10,500 nt of DNA from DASPXY01 sp038227745. Its GTDB lineage: Bacteria; Planctomycetota; Planctomycetia; Gemmatales; Gemmataceae. The notes under the pieces are model-generated. The model saw only the letters and a list, made by a program, of their open reading frames with translations. It had not been told where the DNA came from and made no database searches. The stretch lies in contig JBBRPS010000334.1 in the NCBI GenBank assembly GCA_038227745.1, positions 1 through 10,500 on the forward strand. Direction: 5' to 3'. The first letter of the stretch is position 1. Every line of letters begins with the position of its first letter. Of the stretch, positions 1 to 5,332 are shown piece after piece. Both the position numbers and the translations under genes were made by a program.

Positions 1-129
1 AAGAAGCCGTGCTGGCCTGACGGAAGAAAGGCGGGCACGGCGAACAACTCCCCAGGGGAGAATCGCCCCAACGCCCCCCCGAGTTCTCGTGCGCGCCAGG
101 AAGCCTCGAAGTCCGAGCCGCAAGGGTTA

Positions 130-159
130 TTGAGAAGTTACTCCATCCCCTCGTTCTAT
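130..159 (+). promoter_or_regulatory. Weak sigma70-like promoter candidate
   Basis: TTGAGA at 130-135 matches 5 of 6 bases of the -35 consensus. TTCTAT at 154-159 lies 18 bp further on but matches the -10 consensus poorly (3 of 6). Position is the main support: it lies about 45 nt before the chosen ATG at 205, in a locally AT-richer patch of a GC-rich leader. Planctomycete promoters often do not fit the E. coli consensus, so this is only a candidate. Confidence 0.2.
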
Positions 160-190
160 CCATTCCTCCTTTCCTCGTCTGCCCTTACGC

Positions 191-196
191 GAAGGA
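191..196 (+). promoter_or_regulatory. Ribosome binding site deciding the start at 205
   Basis: GAAGGA ends 8 nt before ATG 205, which is standard Shine-Dalgarno spacing. It overlaps the other in-frame ATG at 196, so it cannot serve that codon. This favours 205 over both 196 and TTG 130. Confidence 0.55.
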
Positions 197-204
197 TGGG
201 TACC

Positions 205-2382
205 ATGTCCTGTTCACGGGCTGTCGGAAGTGCGGTCCTGCTCACCCTGGGTCTGTCGGCGCCCGCGCGAGCCGGCGGCGACACCTTCTTTGAATCGAAG
301 ATCCGTCCGGTGCTGGCTGGGACCTGCTTCCGCTGTCACGGGGGGGAACGGACCGCGGGGAAACTGCGCGTGGACTCGCGCGCGGCCCTGCTCAAGGGCG
401 GCGACTCGGGGGCCGCCCTGGTGCCCGGCGCCGCGGAGAGGAGCCTGCTCATCCAGGCCATCCGCTATGAGGGCGATGCCCCGCACATGCCGCCCGACAA
501 ACGCCTGCCGCCGCAAACGGTCGCCGACTTTACCGCCTGGGTCAAAGAAGGTGCGCGCTGGCCCGAGAAGGCGCCGGCAATCGAGGTCGCGTCAGGACGG
601 CACTGGGCGTTCGCGCCGGTCCGTGCAGTCGAACCGCCGCCCGACCCCGAAGGCATCACCGCCAACCCGATCGATCGCTTCCTGGCGGCGAAGCTGCGGG
701 CCAGGGGCCTCCGTCCCGTCGGGCCTGCCGACCGGCGCACGCTCCTCCGCCGTGCCACCTTCGACCTGACCGGCCTGCCGCCCACGCCGCAGGAGAGCGA
801 CGCCTTCCGCGCCGACGATTCGCCGGGCGCGTTCGCGAAGGTCCTCGACCGCCTGCTCGCGTCCCCGCACCACGGCGAGCGCTGGGGGCGCCACTGGCTC
901 GACGTCGTCCGCTACGCCGACACCGCCGGCGAGACGGCCGACTTCCCCGTGCCCGACGCCTGGCGCTACCGCAACTATGTCATCGCCGCGTTCAACAGCG
1001 ACAAACCGTACGACCAGTTCCTCCGCGAACAGATCGCCGGCGACCTCCTCGCGGCGCGGCTGCCGCCCGGCGCGCCGCCCGAGCGCCACGCCGAGCTGGT
1101 CACCGCCACCGGCTACGTCAGCATCGCCCGCCGCTTCGGCTTCGACATCGCCGCCGACCACTTCCTCACCCTCGACGATACCATCGACACTCTCGGCAAG
1201 AGCGTCCTGGCGCTGACGGTCGGCTGCGCCCGCTGCCACGACCACAAGTACGATCCCATCTCGACGAAGGACTATTACGGACTCTACGGCATCTTCGAGA
1301 GCACGCGCTACCCGTTCCCCGGCTGCGAGAAGACGCGGGCGCCGCGCGATCTCGTCCCCCTGGTGCCGTCCGCGAAGTCCCCGGAGCGGGCCTACGCCGT
1401 TGCCGAGGGGAAGCCACACGACGTCCGCGTCCACAAGCGCGGCGATCCCAACTCCCCCGGTGAGGAGGCGCCGCGCGGCTTCCTGCGGATCCTCGGCGGC
1501 CAGGTCGTCCCGCCCGGCGCCGGCAGCGGCCGCTTGCAGCTCGCGGAGTGGCTGAGCGACCCGCGCAACCCGCTGACGGCGCGCGTCATGGTCAACCGCG
1601 TCTGGCAGGGGCACTTCGGCGTCGGCCTGGTCAAGACGCCCAACGACTTCGGCACGCGCGGCGAACCGCCGACTCACCCCGAACTGCTCGACTACCTGGC
1701 GGCGCGGTTCGTCGCGGGCGGCTGGTCGGTCAAGGCATTGCACCGACTCATCATGCTCTCGGACGCCTACCAACGCGCCGCCGGCCACGATGCCCGGGGA
1801 GCGCAGGTCGATCCCGACAACGCCCTGCTGTGGCGCTTCCCGCGGCGCCGGCTGTCGGCAGAGGAGATCCGCGACGCCATGCTGGCGGTCAGCGGCGATC
1901 TCGACCGCACGCCCGGCGGCGCGCATCCGTTTCCCCCAGAAAAGATGTGGGGCTTCACACAGCACGCGCCGTTCACCGCGGTCTACGATCACAACCGCCG
2001 CAGCGTCTACCTGATGACGCAGCGCATCAAGCGCCACCCGTTCCTGACGCTGTTCGATGGCCCCGACACCAGCTCCAGCACGGCCGCGCGCTACACGACG
2101 ACCGTGCCGACACAGGCGCTGTTCTTCATGAACGACCCGTTCGTCCACGCCCGCTCGGCGAGCCTGGCGGAGCGCTTGCTGCGGCTGCCGGACGGTGCCC
2201 GCCTCGACCGTGCGGCGCGGCTGCTCTACGGCCGGCCGCCGACGCCGCGCGAGGCCGAGGTGGCGGCGCGGTTCCTGGCGAGCTACGCGGCCGATGGCCC
2301 GTCCGCGGAACGGCAGCGCACCGCCTGGGCCGCCTGGCTGCGCGTCCTGCTGAGCAGCAACGAATTTGTGTACGTGGATTGA
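205..2382 (+). CDS. PSCyt1-DUF1549-DUF1553 exported cytochrome-like protein
   Basis: This 725-residue protein has the planctomycete-typical order PSCyt1 (planctomycete cytochrome c), DUF1549, DUF1553. Residues 1-22 form a signal peptide: a basic/polar start, a hydrophobic core (AVLLTLGLSAP), and an ARA-GG cleavage site. A first haem c motif, CFRCH, sits at residues 41-45, with a plausible distal Met in the APHMPP stretch near residue 95. DUF1549 covers about 155-360 (NPIDRF, FDLTGLPPTP, ERWGRHWLDVVRYADT) and ends with a second CxxCH, CARCHDHKYDP, at 341-345. DUF1553 covers about 440-698 (RNPLTARVMVNRVWQGHFG, TTVPTQALFFMN). The linker between the DUFs is short and has no LamG-like insert, so the protein is at the small end of the family. 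The DUF1501 gene follows after 29 nt, almost certainly in one operon. The biochemical role is unknown; a periplasmic redox or substrate-processing job with the DUF1501 partner is inference. The start at 205 rests on the ribosome site and signal peptide. Confidence 0.93.
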   Translation: MSCSRAVGSAVLLTLGLSAPARAGGDTFFESKIRPVLAGTCFRCHGGERTAGKLRVDSRAALLKGGDSGAALVPGAAERSLLIQAIRYEGDAPHMPPDKRLPPQTVADFTAWVKEGARWPEKAPAIEVASGRHWAFAPVRAVEPPPDPEGITANPIDRFLAAKLRARGLRPVGPADRRTLLRRATFDLTGLPPTPQESDAFRADDSPGAFAKVLDRLLASPHHGERWGRHWLDVVRYADTAGETADFPVPDAWRYRNYVIAAFNSDKPYDQFLREQIAGDLLAARLPPGAPPERHAELVTATGYVSIARRFGFDIAADHFLTLDDTIDTLGKSVLALTVGCARCHDHKYDPISTKDYYGLYGIFESTRYPFPGCEKTRAPRDLVPLVPSAKSPERAYAVAEGKPHDVRVHKRGDPNSPGEEAPRGFLRILGGQVVPPGAGSGRLQLAEWLSDPRNPLTARVMVNRVWQGHFGVGLVKTPNDFGTRGEPPTHPELLDYLAARFVAGGWSVKALHRLIMLSDAYQRAAGHDARGAQVDPDNALLWRFPRRRLSAEEIRDAMLAVSGDLDRTPGGAHPFPPEKMWGFTQHAPFTAVYDHNRRSVYLMTQRIKRHPFLTLFDGPDTSSSTAARYTTTVPTQALFFMNDPFVHARSASLAERLLRLPDGARLDRAARLLYGRPPTPREAEVAARFLASYAADGPSAERQRTAWAAWLRVLLSSNEFVYVD

Positions 2383-2411
2383 TCCCGCCCGCCGCCCGCA
2401 CAGGTGACCCG

Positions 2412-3824
2412 ATGCCGCACCGCCGCGATTGTTCCTGTGACCGCCGCACGTTCCTCCGCTCGGCCGTCGCCGGCTCGCTCCTGATGCCCGCCATCCTCTC
2501 CGAGCTGCTCGCCGAGGACGCGGCCCGCTCCGCCGACCCGCTGGCGCCGCGGCCGCCGCACTTCCCGCCGCGCGCGAAGCACGTCGTCTTCCTGTTCATG
2601 AGCGGCGGCGTCTCGCACGTCGATTCGTTCGACCCCAAGCCGCGCCTGTTCGCCGACCACGGCCGCCATGTCGTGCTCGACCATCCCGAGACGCGCAACC
2701 GCCCCGGTTACGAGCGCCTGTTTCTCAAACGGCCGCAGTGGGAGTTCCGCCGTCACGGTCGCTGCGGCACCGAGGTCAGCAACCTGTTCCCGCACGTCGC
2801 CGCCTGCGCCGACGACCTCGCCGTCATCCGCTCACTGCACGCCGACCACTCGAACCACTACAACGCGACGCTCGGCATGCACACCGGCTCGTTCAACCAG
2901 GCCCGCCCGAGCCTCGGCTCGTGGGTCAGCTACGGCCTGGGCACGCCGAACCGTAACCTGCCCTCGTTCATGGTCATCGCCCCGCACACGCCCTACGCCG
3001 GCGGCCAGGTGTGGGCCTCCGACTTCCTGCCGGGCAGCCACCAGGGCACGCTCGTCGTCCCCGGCGCCGAGCCGATGCGCAACGTCCGGCCGTGCACCTC
3101 GCCGGCGCGGCAGCGGCAGGAACTCGACGCCCTCGCCGAGTTGAACCGCGACCACCTGGAGCGGCGCGACCACGACCCGGCCCTGGCGGCGCGCGTCCGC
3201 AGTTTCGAGACGGCGTTCGGCATGCAGACCGCCGCCCCCGAGGCGTTCGACCTGTCGCGCGAGTCCGACGAGACCCTCGGCCTGTACGGCCTGCGCCGCG
3301 GCAGCACGCAGGGCTTCGCCTGGCAGTGCCTGGTGGCGCGGCGGCTGGTGGAACGCGGCGTGCGCTTCATCGAGCTGATCGACTCCGGCGCGTCGAACAA
3401 CTGGGACGCGCACGGCGACATGATGCAGCACGCGCCGCTGGCGCGGAACGTCGATCGGGCGGCGGCGGGGCTGCTGCAGGACCTGAAGCGGCGCGGCCTG
3501 CTTCGAGAGACGCTGGTGGTGTGGACGACGGAGTTCGGCCGCACGCCGTTCAACAACAGCGCCGCGGCGCGCGACCGCGAGCACCACCCGTGGGCGTTCT
3601 CGTCCTGGCTGGCTGGCGGCGGCGTCAAGGCGGGCGTGGTCCACGGCGCGACCGACGAGTATGGCATCCGCGTGGCGTCGGACGGCGTCCATGTCCACGA
3701 CTTCCACGCGACGGTCCTGCATTTGCTGGGGCTGGACCACACGCGGCTGACGTACCGGCACGCGGGGCGCGACTTCCGCCTGACCGACGTCCACGGGCGC
3801 GTCGTCCGCGAGATCCTCGCCTGA
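2412..3824 (+). CDS. DUF1501 family protein with Tat signal (operon partner)
   Basis: This 470-residue DUF1501 protein is recognisable by VVFLFMSGGVSHVDSFDPKP (58-77), the RPSLGSWVSYGLG stretch (165-177), FDLSRE, NNWDAHGDM (about 330), VVWTTEFGRTP (about 369) and DREHHPWAF (about 390). As I recall, DUF1501 belongs to the alkaline-phosphatase/sulfatase-like superfamily; the conserved Asp/His residues in these motifs fit a metal site, but no activity is established. The N-terminus DRRTFLRSAVAGSLL (10-24) is a twin-arginine signal, implying export of a folded protein. A CxC pair lies just before it (residues 7 and 9). The start is ATG 2412. The open frame extends upstream, but only inside the preceding gene. 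AGGTG at 2402-2406 gives a close but usable ribosome site. It is probably cotranscribed with the PSCyt1 gene, since such pairs recur across planctomycetes. A strong inverted repeat begins 24 nt after the stop and may end the transcript. Confidence 0.92.
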   Translation: MPHRRDCSCDRRTFLRSAVAGSLLMPAILSELLAEDAARSADPLAPRPPHFPPRAKHVVFLFMSGGVSHVDSFDPKPRLFADHGRHVVLDHPETRNRPGYERLFLKRPQWEFRRHGRCGTEVSNLFPHVAACADDLAVIRSLHADHSNHYNATLGMHTGSFNQARPSLGSWVSYGLGTPNRNLPSFMVIAPHTPYAGGQVWASDFLPGSHQGTLVVPGAEPMRNVRPCTSPARQRQELDALAELNRDHLERRDHDPALAARVRSFETAFGMQTAAPEAFDLSRESDETLGLYGLRRGSTQGFAWQCLVARRLVERGVRFIELIDSGASNNWDAHGDMMQHAPLARNVDRAAAGLLQDLKRRGLLRETLVVWTTEFGRTPFNNSAAARDREHHPWAFSSWLAGGGVKAGVVHGATDEYGIRVASDGVHVHDFHATVLHLLGLDHTRLTYRHAGRDFRLTDVHGRVVREILA

Positions 3825-3848
3825 GGGACCGTTTCGCCGCGAACCTCG

Positions 3849-3913
3849 GTCTGTGGGGCAGGATGCCAATCCTGACATGGGACTTGTCAGGATTGGCATC
3901 CTGCCCCATAGAC
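3849..3913. repeat. Nested palindromic element, 29-bp arms, 7-nt loop
   Basis: Arms 3849-3877 and 3885-3913 are reverse complements over 29 positions, with a single G-T pair (3853/3909), around a 7-nt loop (3878-3884). Each arm holds its own hairpin: CAGGAT-GCCA-ATCCTG at 3859-3874, and CAGGAT-TGGC-ATCCTG at 3888-3903. The element can thus fold as one long stem or as two small stems. It starts 24 nt after the DUF1501 stop. It could act as a terminator or 3' mRNA stabiliser, but no T-run follows. It is much longer and more exact than an ordinary terminator, and it resembles a REP/MITE-type dispersed palindrome. No transposase is present. Whether it recurs in the genome cannot be seen here. Confidence 0.85.
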
Positions 3914-3947
3914 GGATGGGGCGGGTGGACATTGTCGTGGATTGGTG

Positions 3948-3998
3948 TGGCAGGCTGACGTACGAATGGCTAGGATGACGTATGGCAAACTGCTGTAC
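3948..3998 (+). promoter_or_regulatory. Degenerate direct repeats upstream of the DUF1778 antitoxin
   Basis: Two good copies and one weak copy of a 16-17-nt unit precede the gene: TGGCAGGCTGACGTAC (3948-3963), TGGCTAGGATGACGTAT (3967-3983) and TGGCAAACTGCTGTAC (3983-3998). The core GGnTGACGTAY recurs at exactly 20 bp, about two helical turns. Ribbon-helix-helix antitoxins usually repress their own operon by binding repeated or palindromic operators, so these are a candidate autoregulatory site. I found no convincing -35/-10 pair; TAGGAT at 3971-3976 is the only weak -10 candidate. Confidence 0.4.
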
Positions 3999-4020
3999 GG
4001 ATTGCGAGGGAGCTATCGGC

Positions 4021-4305
4021 ATGCCTGCTCAAGCCAAAAGCGACGCCCGGTTAAACTTTCGCCTGCCCTCTGACCTGAAAGCGGTCATCGAGGAGGCGGC
4101 CGCAGCGCTCGGCCAGTCAGTGAGCGACTTCGCGGTGTCCACCTTGCTGCAGACCGCGCGTGCGGTGCTCCACCAGCAGAGCGTCACCGAACTGACCGCC
4201 CGCGACCGGGATCTCTTCGTCGCCCTGCTGGACGACGCCGCGAGGAAGCCGAACAAGGCCCTCACCGACGCCGCCAGGAGGTACAAGAAGCACCTTGGCG
4301 ACTAA
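4021..4305 (+). CDS. DUF1778 ribbon-helix-helix antitoxin (TacA-like)
   Basis: This 94-residue protein matches DUF1778 antitoxins that neutralise GNAT acetyltransferase toxins. Residues 9-46 are the ribbon-helix-helix DNA-binding part (RLNFRLPSDLKAVIEEAA, then GQSVSDFAVSTLLQTA). Residues 59-94 are the toxin-binding tail, with the family signature DRDLFVALLDD and KPNKAL..AARRYKK. The frame is open from ATG 3982, but that would add a Cys-rich 13-residue leader (MANCCTDCEG...) foreign to the family. ATG 4021 is preceded by a good ribosome site, GAGGGAG (4006-4012), with an 8-nt spacer, so I take 4021. The gene overlaps the next one by 11 nt, the translational coupling typical of type II toxin-antitoxin pairs. 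It presumably blocks the acetyltransferase directly and represses the operon with it. Confidence 0.9.
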   Translation: MPAQAKSDARLNFRLPSDLKAVIEEAAAALGQSVSDFAVSTLLQTARAVLHQQSVTELTARDRDLFVALLDDAARKPNKALTDAARRYKKHLGD

Positions 4306-4834
4306 CCCTGCCACGCACTGGATCCTTGAAAAGCTCGGGTCCGGGCACGACCGCACCGCCTTCGACTGTGGCCAGGTGGTGTTGGACGACTGGCTCAAGC
4401 TCCGGGCCGGCCAGTACGAGAAGAAAGATCTGGCGCGCACCTACGTCGCCGTCCGCGCGGGCCAGTCGGCCGTCCTCGGCTACTACGCCATTGCCACCCA
4501 CCGGGTCAGTTACGAGGCTCTCCCGCCAGACCAGGCGAAGGGGCTCCCGAAGATCGACGTGCCTGTGGTCTTGCTGGGACGGTTGGCGGTGGACCGAACA
4601 GTGCAGGGTCAGGGGCTGGGTCCCCTTCTCCTGATCGACGCGCTTCGCCGGGCGCAGCACCTATCCGAAGAAGTCGGCATCCGGGCCGTCGAGGTAGACG
4701 CCTTGGACGCCGCCGCCCGCCGGTTCTATCTCAAGTTCGGCTTCGTATCCCTGGTCGATGACCCGAACCACCTGTTCCTTGGGATGCATCTCATCCGCAA
4801 GCTCGGGCTGCCGTCCCTCGGCACTGGCCAATAG
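4295..4834 (+). CDS. GNAT N-acetyltransferase toxin (TacT-like)
   Basis: This 179-residue GNAT is of the kind paired with DUF1778 antitoxins. Characterised relatives (TacT, AtaT, ItaT) acetylate the amino acid on charged tRNAs and stop translation; which tRNA this one would target cannot be read from sequence. Visible features are HDRTAFDCGQVVLDDWL (18-34), usual for the N-terminus of this clade, the beta strand VVLLGRLAVD (91-100), and the acetyl-CoA pyrophosphate loop QGQGLG (104-109). The C-terminal RRFYLKFGF (142-150) supplies the Tyr (145) where TacT has its catalytic Tyr. The start is TTG 4295, inside the end of the antitoxin gene. No ATG or GTG lies nearby in frame. AGGAGG at 4276-4281 is a strong ribosome site but sits 13 nt away, so with the weak start codon the toxin may be translated less than its antitoxin. 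The reading frame and motifs look intact. Confidence 0.9.
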   Translation: MATNPATHWILEKLGSGHDRTAFDCGQVVLDDWLKLRAGQYEKKDLARTYVAVRAGQSAVLGYYAIATHRVSYEALPPDQAKGLPKIDVPVVLLGRLAVDRTVQGQGLGPLLLIDALRRAQHLSEEVGIRAVEVDALDAAARRFYLKFGFVSLVDDPNHLFLGMHLIRKLGLPSLGTGQ

Positions 4835-4863
4835 ATCGTGGGCGACAAGGGATGGAGGCACCC

Positions 4864-4883
4864 GAGAAAGCGAATCGTTTCTC
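4864..4883. promoter_or_regulatory. Imperfect palindrome before the Phd antitoxin, operator candidate
   Basis: GAGAAA (4864-4869) and TTTCTC (4878-4883) flank CGA/TCG half-sites (4871-4873 and 4875-4877), giving a 20-bp inverted repeat with one extra G. Outer arms GGGATG (4849-4854) and CATCCC (4883-4888) are also complementary. The site is AT-richer than its surroundings and ends 10 nt before the ribosome site of the Phd gene. Phd/YefM proteins bind palindromic operators at their own promoters, so an autoregulatory role is plausible but unproven. Confidence 0.35.
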
Positions 4884-4906
4884 ATCCCAAACCCAGGAGG
4901 CAAGCG

Positions 4907-5134
4907 ATGTCCCGCGTCCCTCTCGAAGAAGCCCAGGCGAGGCTGCCCGAACTGCTCGAACGACTTCAACCGGGCGCGGAGATGACCATCACGGACCACG
5001 GGCAACCCCTGGCCCACGTCAAGAAAGCCGAGCGGACCTCGTGGCCGTGCAAGGCGGGCAGCGCCAGCGGGAAGATCCACATGGCCCCGGACTTCGACGC
5101 CCCGCTGGAGGAGTTCAAGGAGTACCTGGAGTGA
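4907..5134 (+). CDS. Phd/YefM-family antitoxin, apparently orphaned
   Basis: This 75-residue protein is of the Phd/YefM (prevent-host-death) type. The N-terminal fold is clear: VPLEEAQARLPELLERL (4-20), then GAEMTITDHGQPLAHVKKAE (23-42), the segment that dimerises and binds DNA in this family. The tail SGKIHMAPDFDAPLEEFKEYLE (54-75) is the variable toxin-binding part, and its wording is usual for antitoxins paired with VapC (PIN) toxins. ATG 4907 is preceded by CAGGAGG (4894-4900) with a 6-nt spacer, clearly favouring it over upstream codons in the frame. The stop TGA overlaps a GTG that starts a VapC-like sequence, as in an intact pair, but that toxin frame loses family likeness after about 11 codons. 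The antitoxin itself looks undamaged. It may still repress its promoter or counter a related toxin elsewhere. It lies 72 nt after the GNAT gene and could be cotranscribed with it. Confidence 0.85.
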   Translation: MSRVPLEEAQARLPELLERLQPGAEMTITDHGQPLAHVKKAERTSWPCKAGSASGKIHMAPDFDAPLEEFKEYLE

Positions 5135-5163
5135 ACCGATTGCTGAACACCCATGCTCTGCTC
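5131..5163 (+). pseudogene. 5' stump of a vapC (PIN-domain ribonuclease) toxin gene
   Basis: GTG 5131 overlaps the antitoxin stop (GTGA) and reads VNRLLNTHALL. This matches the first strand of VapC toxins, typically of the form (M)xRLLLDTHALLWW. The first catalytic Asp of the PIN active site is Asn here, and after codon 11 the sequence (QGGAQRLQNLL...) no longer resembles a PIN domain. The frame stays open to 5397 but runs into the tail of the convergent kinase gene, so no full toxin (about 125-140 residues) can fit. I read it as a VapC gene that lost everything beyond its first strand. The match is short; the antitoxin pairing, the GTGA overlap and the motif together make it credible. The following 169 bases to 5332 hold no other recognisable gene. 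Confidence 0.6.
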
Positions 5164-5268
5164 CAGGGCGGTGCGCAGCGCCTGCAGAACCTGCTGAGCC
5201 TTGAGCTCATGGGACGGCAAGGGCACCCCTGTTCCGCCTCTGCGGCGCCTGGCGGGCTGTCCGCCTTC

Positions 5269-5288
5269 GGCGGGAGGGGGATCCCGCC
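5269..5288 (-). terminator. GC hairpin downstream of the kinase gene
   Basis: GGCGGGA (5269-5275) and TCCCGCC (5282-5288) form a 7-bp stem with a 6-nt loop, 44 nt after the kinase stop on the minus strand. A second small hairpin, CCGCC-TTC-GGCGG (5261-5273), overlaps it. No T-run follows in either direction, so termination is only a possibility. Between hairpin and kinase stop there is an 8-bp tandem duplication, GGTAAAAC, at 5314-5329. Confidence 0.25.
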
Positions 5289-5332
5289 ACCTGCGCCGCC
5301 CCCCCTGCAACGTGGTAAAACGGTAAAACGGA

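Larger units (their letters stand above)
1..204. other. Leader region upstream of the cytochrome-like gene
   Basis: No gene is recognised here. An open frame begins at TTG 130, but the 25 residues it would add have no family resemblance and would bury the signal peptide. I therefore treat this stretch as untranslated leader. It holds a 13-bp interrupted palindrome at 48-60 (CTCCCC-A-GGGGAG), too short to interpret, and the weak promoter candidate listed separately. The stretch may also include the 3' flank of a gene lying outside the window. Confidence 0.4.

Noticed and set aside
592..2148. Long minus-strand open frame (518 codons) opposite the PSCyt1 gene
   Set aside because: It is a GC-driven shadow. 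Its translation is Val/Arg/Gly/Ala-rich with no family likeness, while the opposite strand has clear domains throughout.
1548..2411. Upstream extension of the first DUF1501 frame into the PSCyt1 gene, suggesting a fusion or overlap
   Set aside because: The extra residues are an Arg/Ala-rich out-of-frame reading of DUF1553. The Tat signal begins directly after ATG 2412.
3849..3913. CRISPR repeat or attachment site
   Set aside because: There is a single palindromic unit with no spacers or array. No integrase gene or flanking direct duplication is seen.
3982..4020. Cys-rich N-terminal extension (MANCCTDCEG) of the DUF1778 antitoxin as a metal-binding leader
   Set aside because: The family starts at the equivalent of residue 14, which has its own good ribosome site. 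The extension lies over the upstream direct repeats.
5140..5235. Minus-strand reading HELKAQQVLQALRTALEQ as a fragment of another gene
   Set aside because: It looks protein-like and helical, but I recognise no family. It is short and lies across the vapC stump, so I do not call it.
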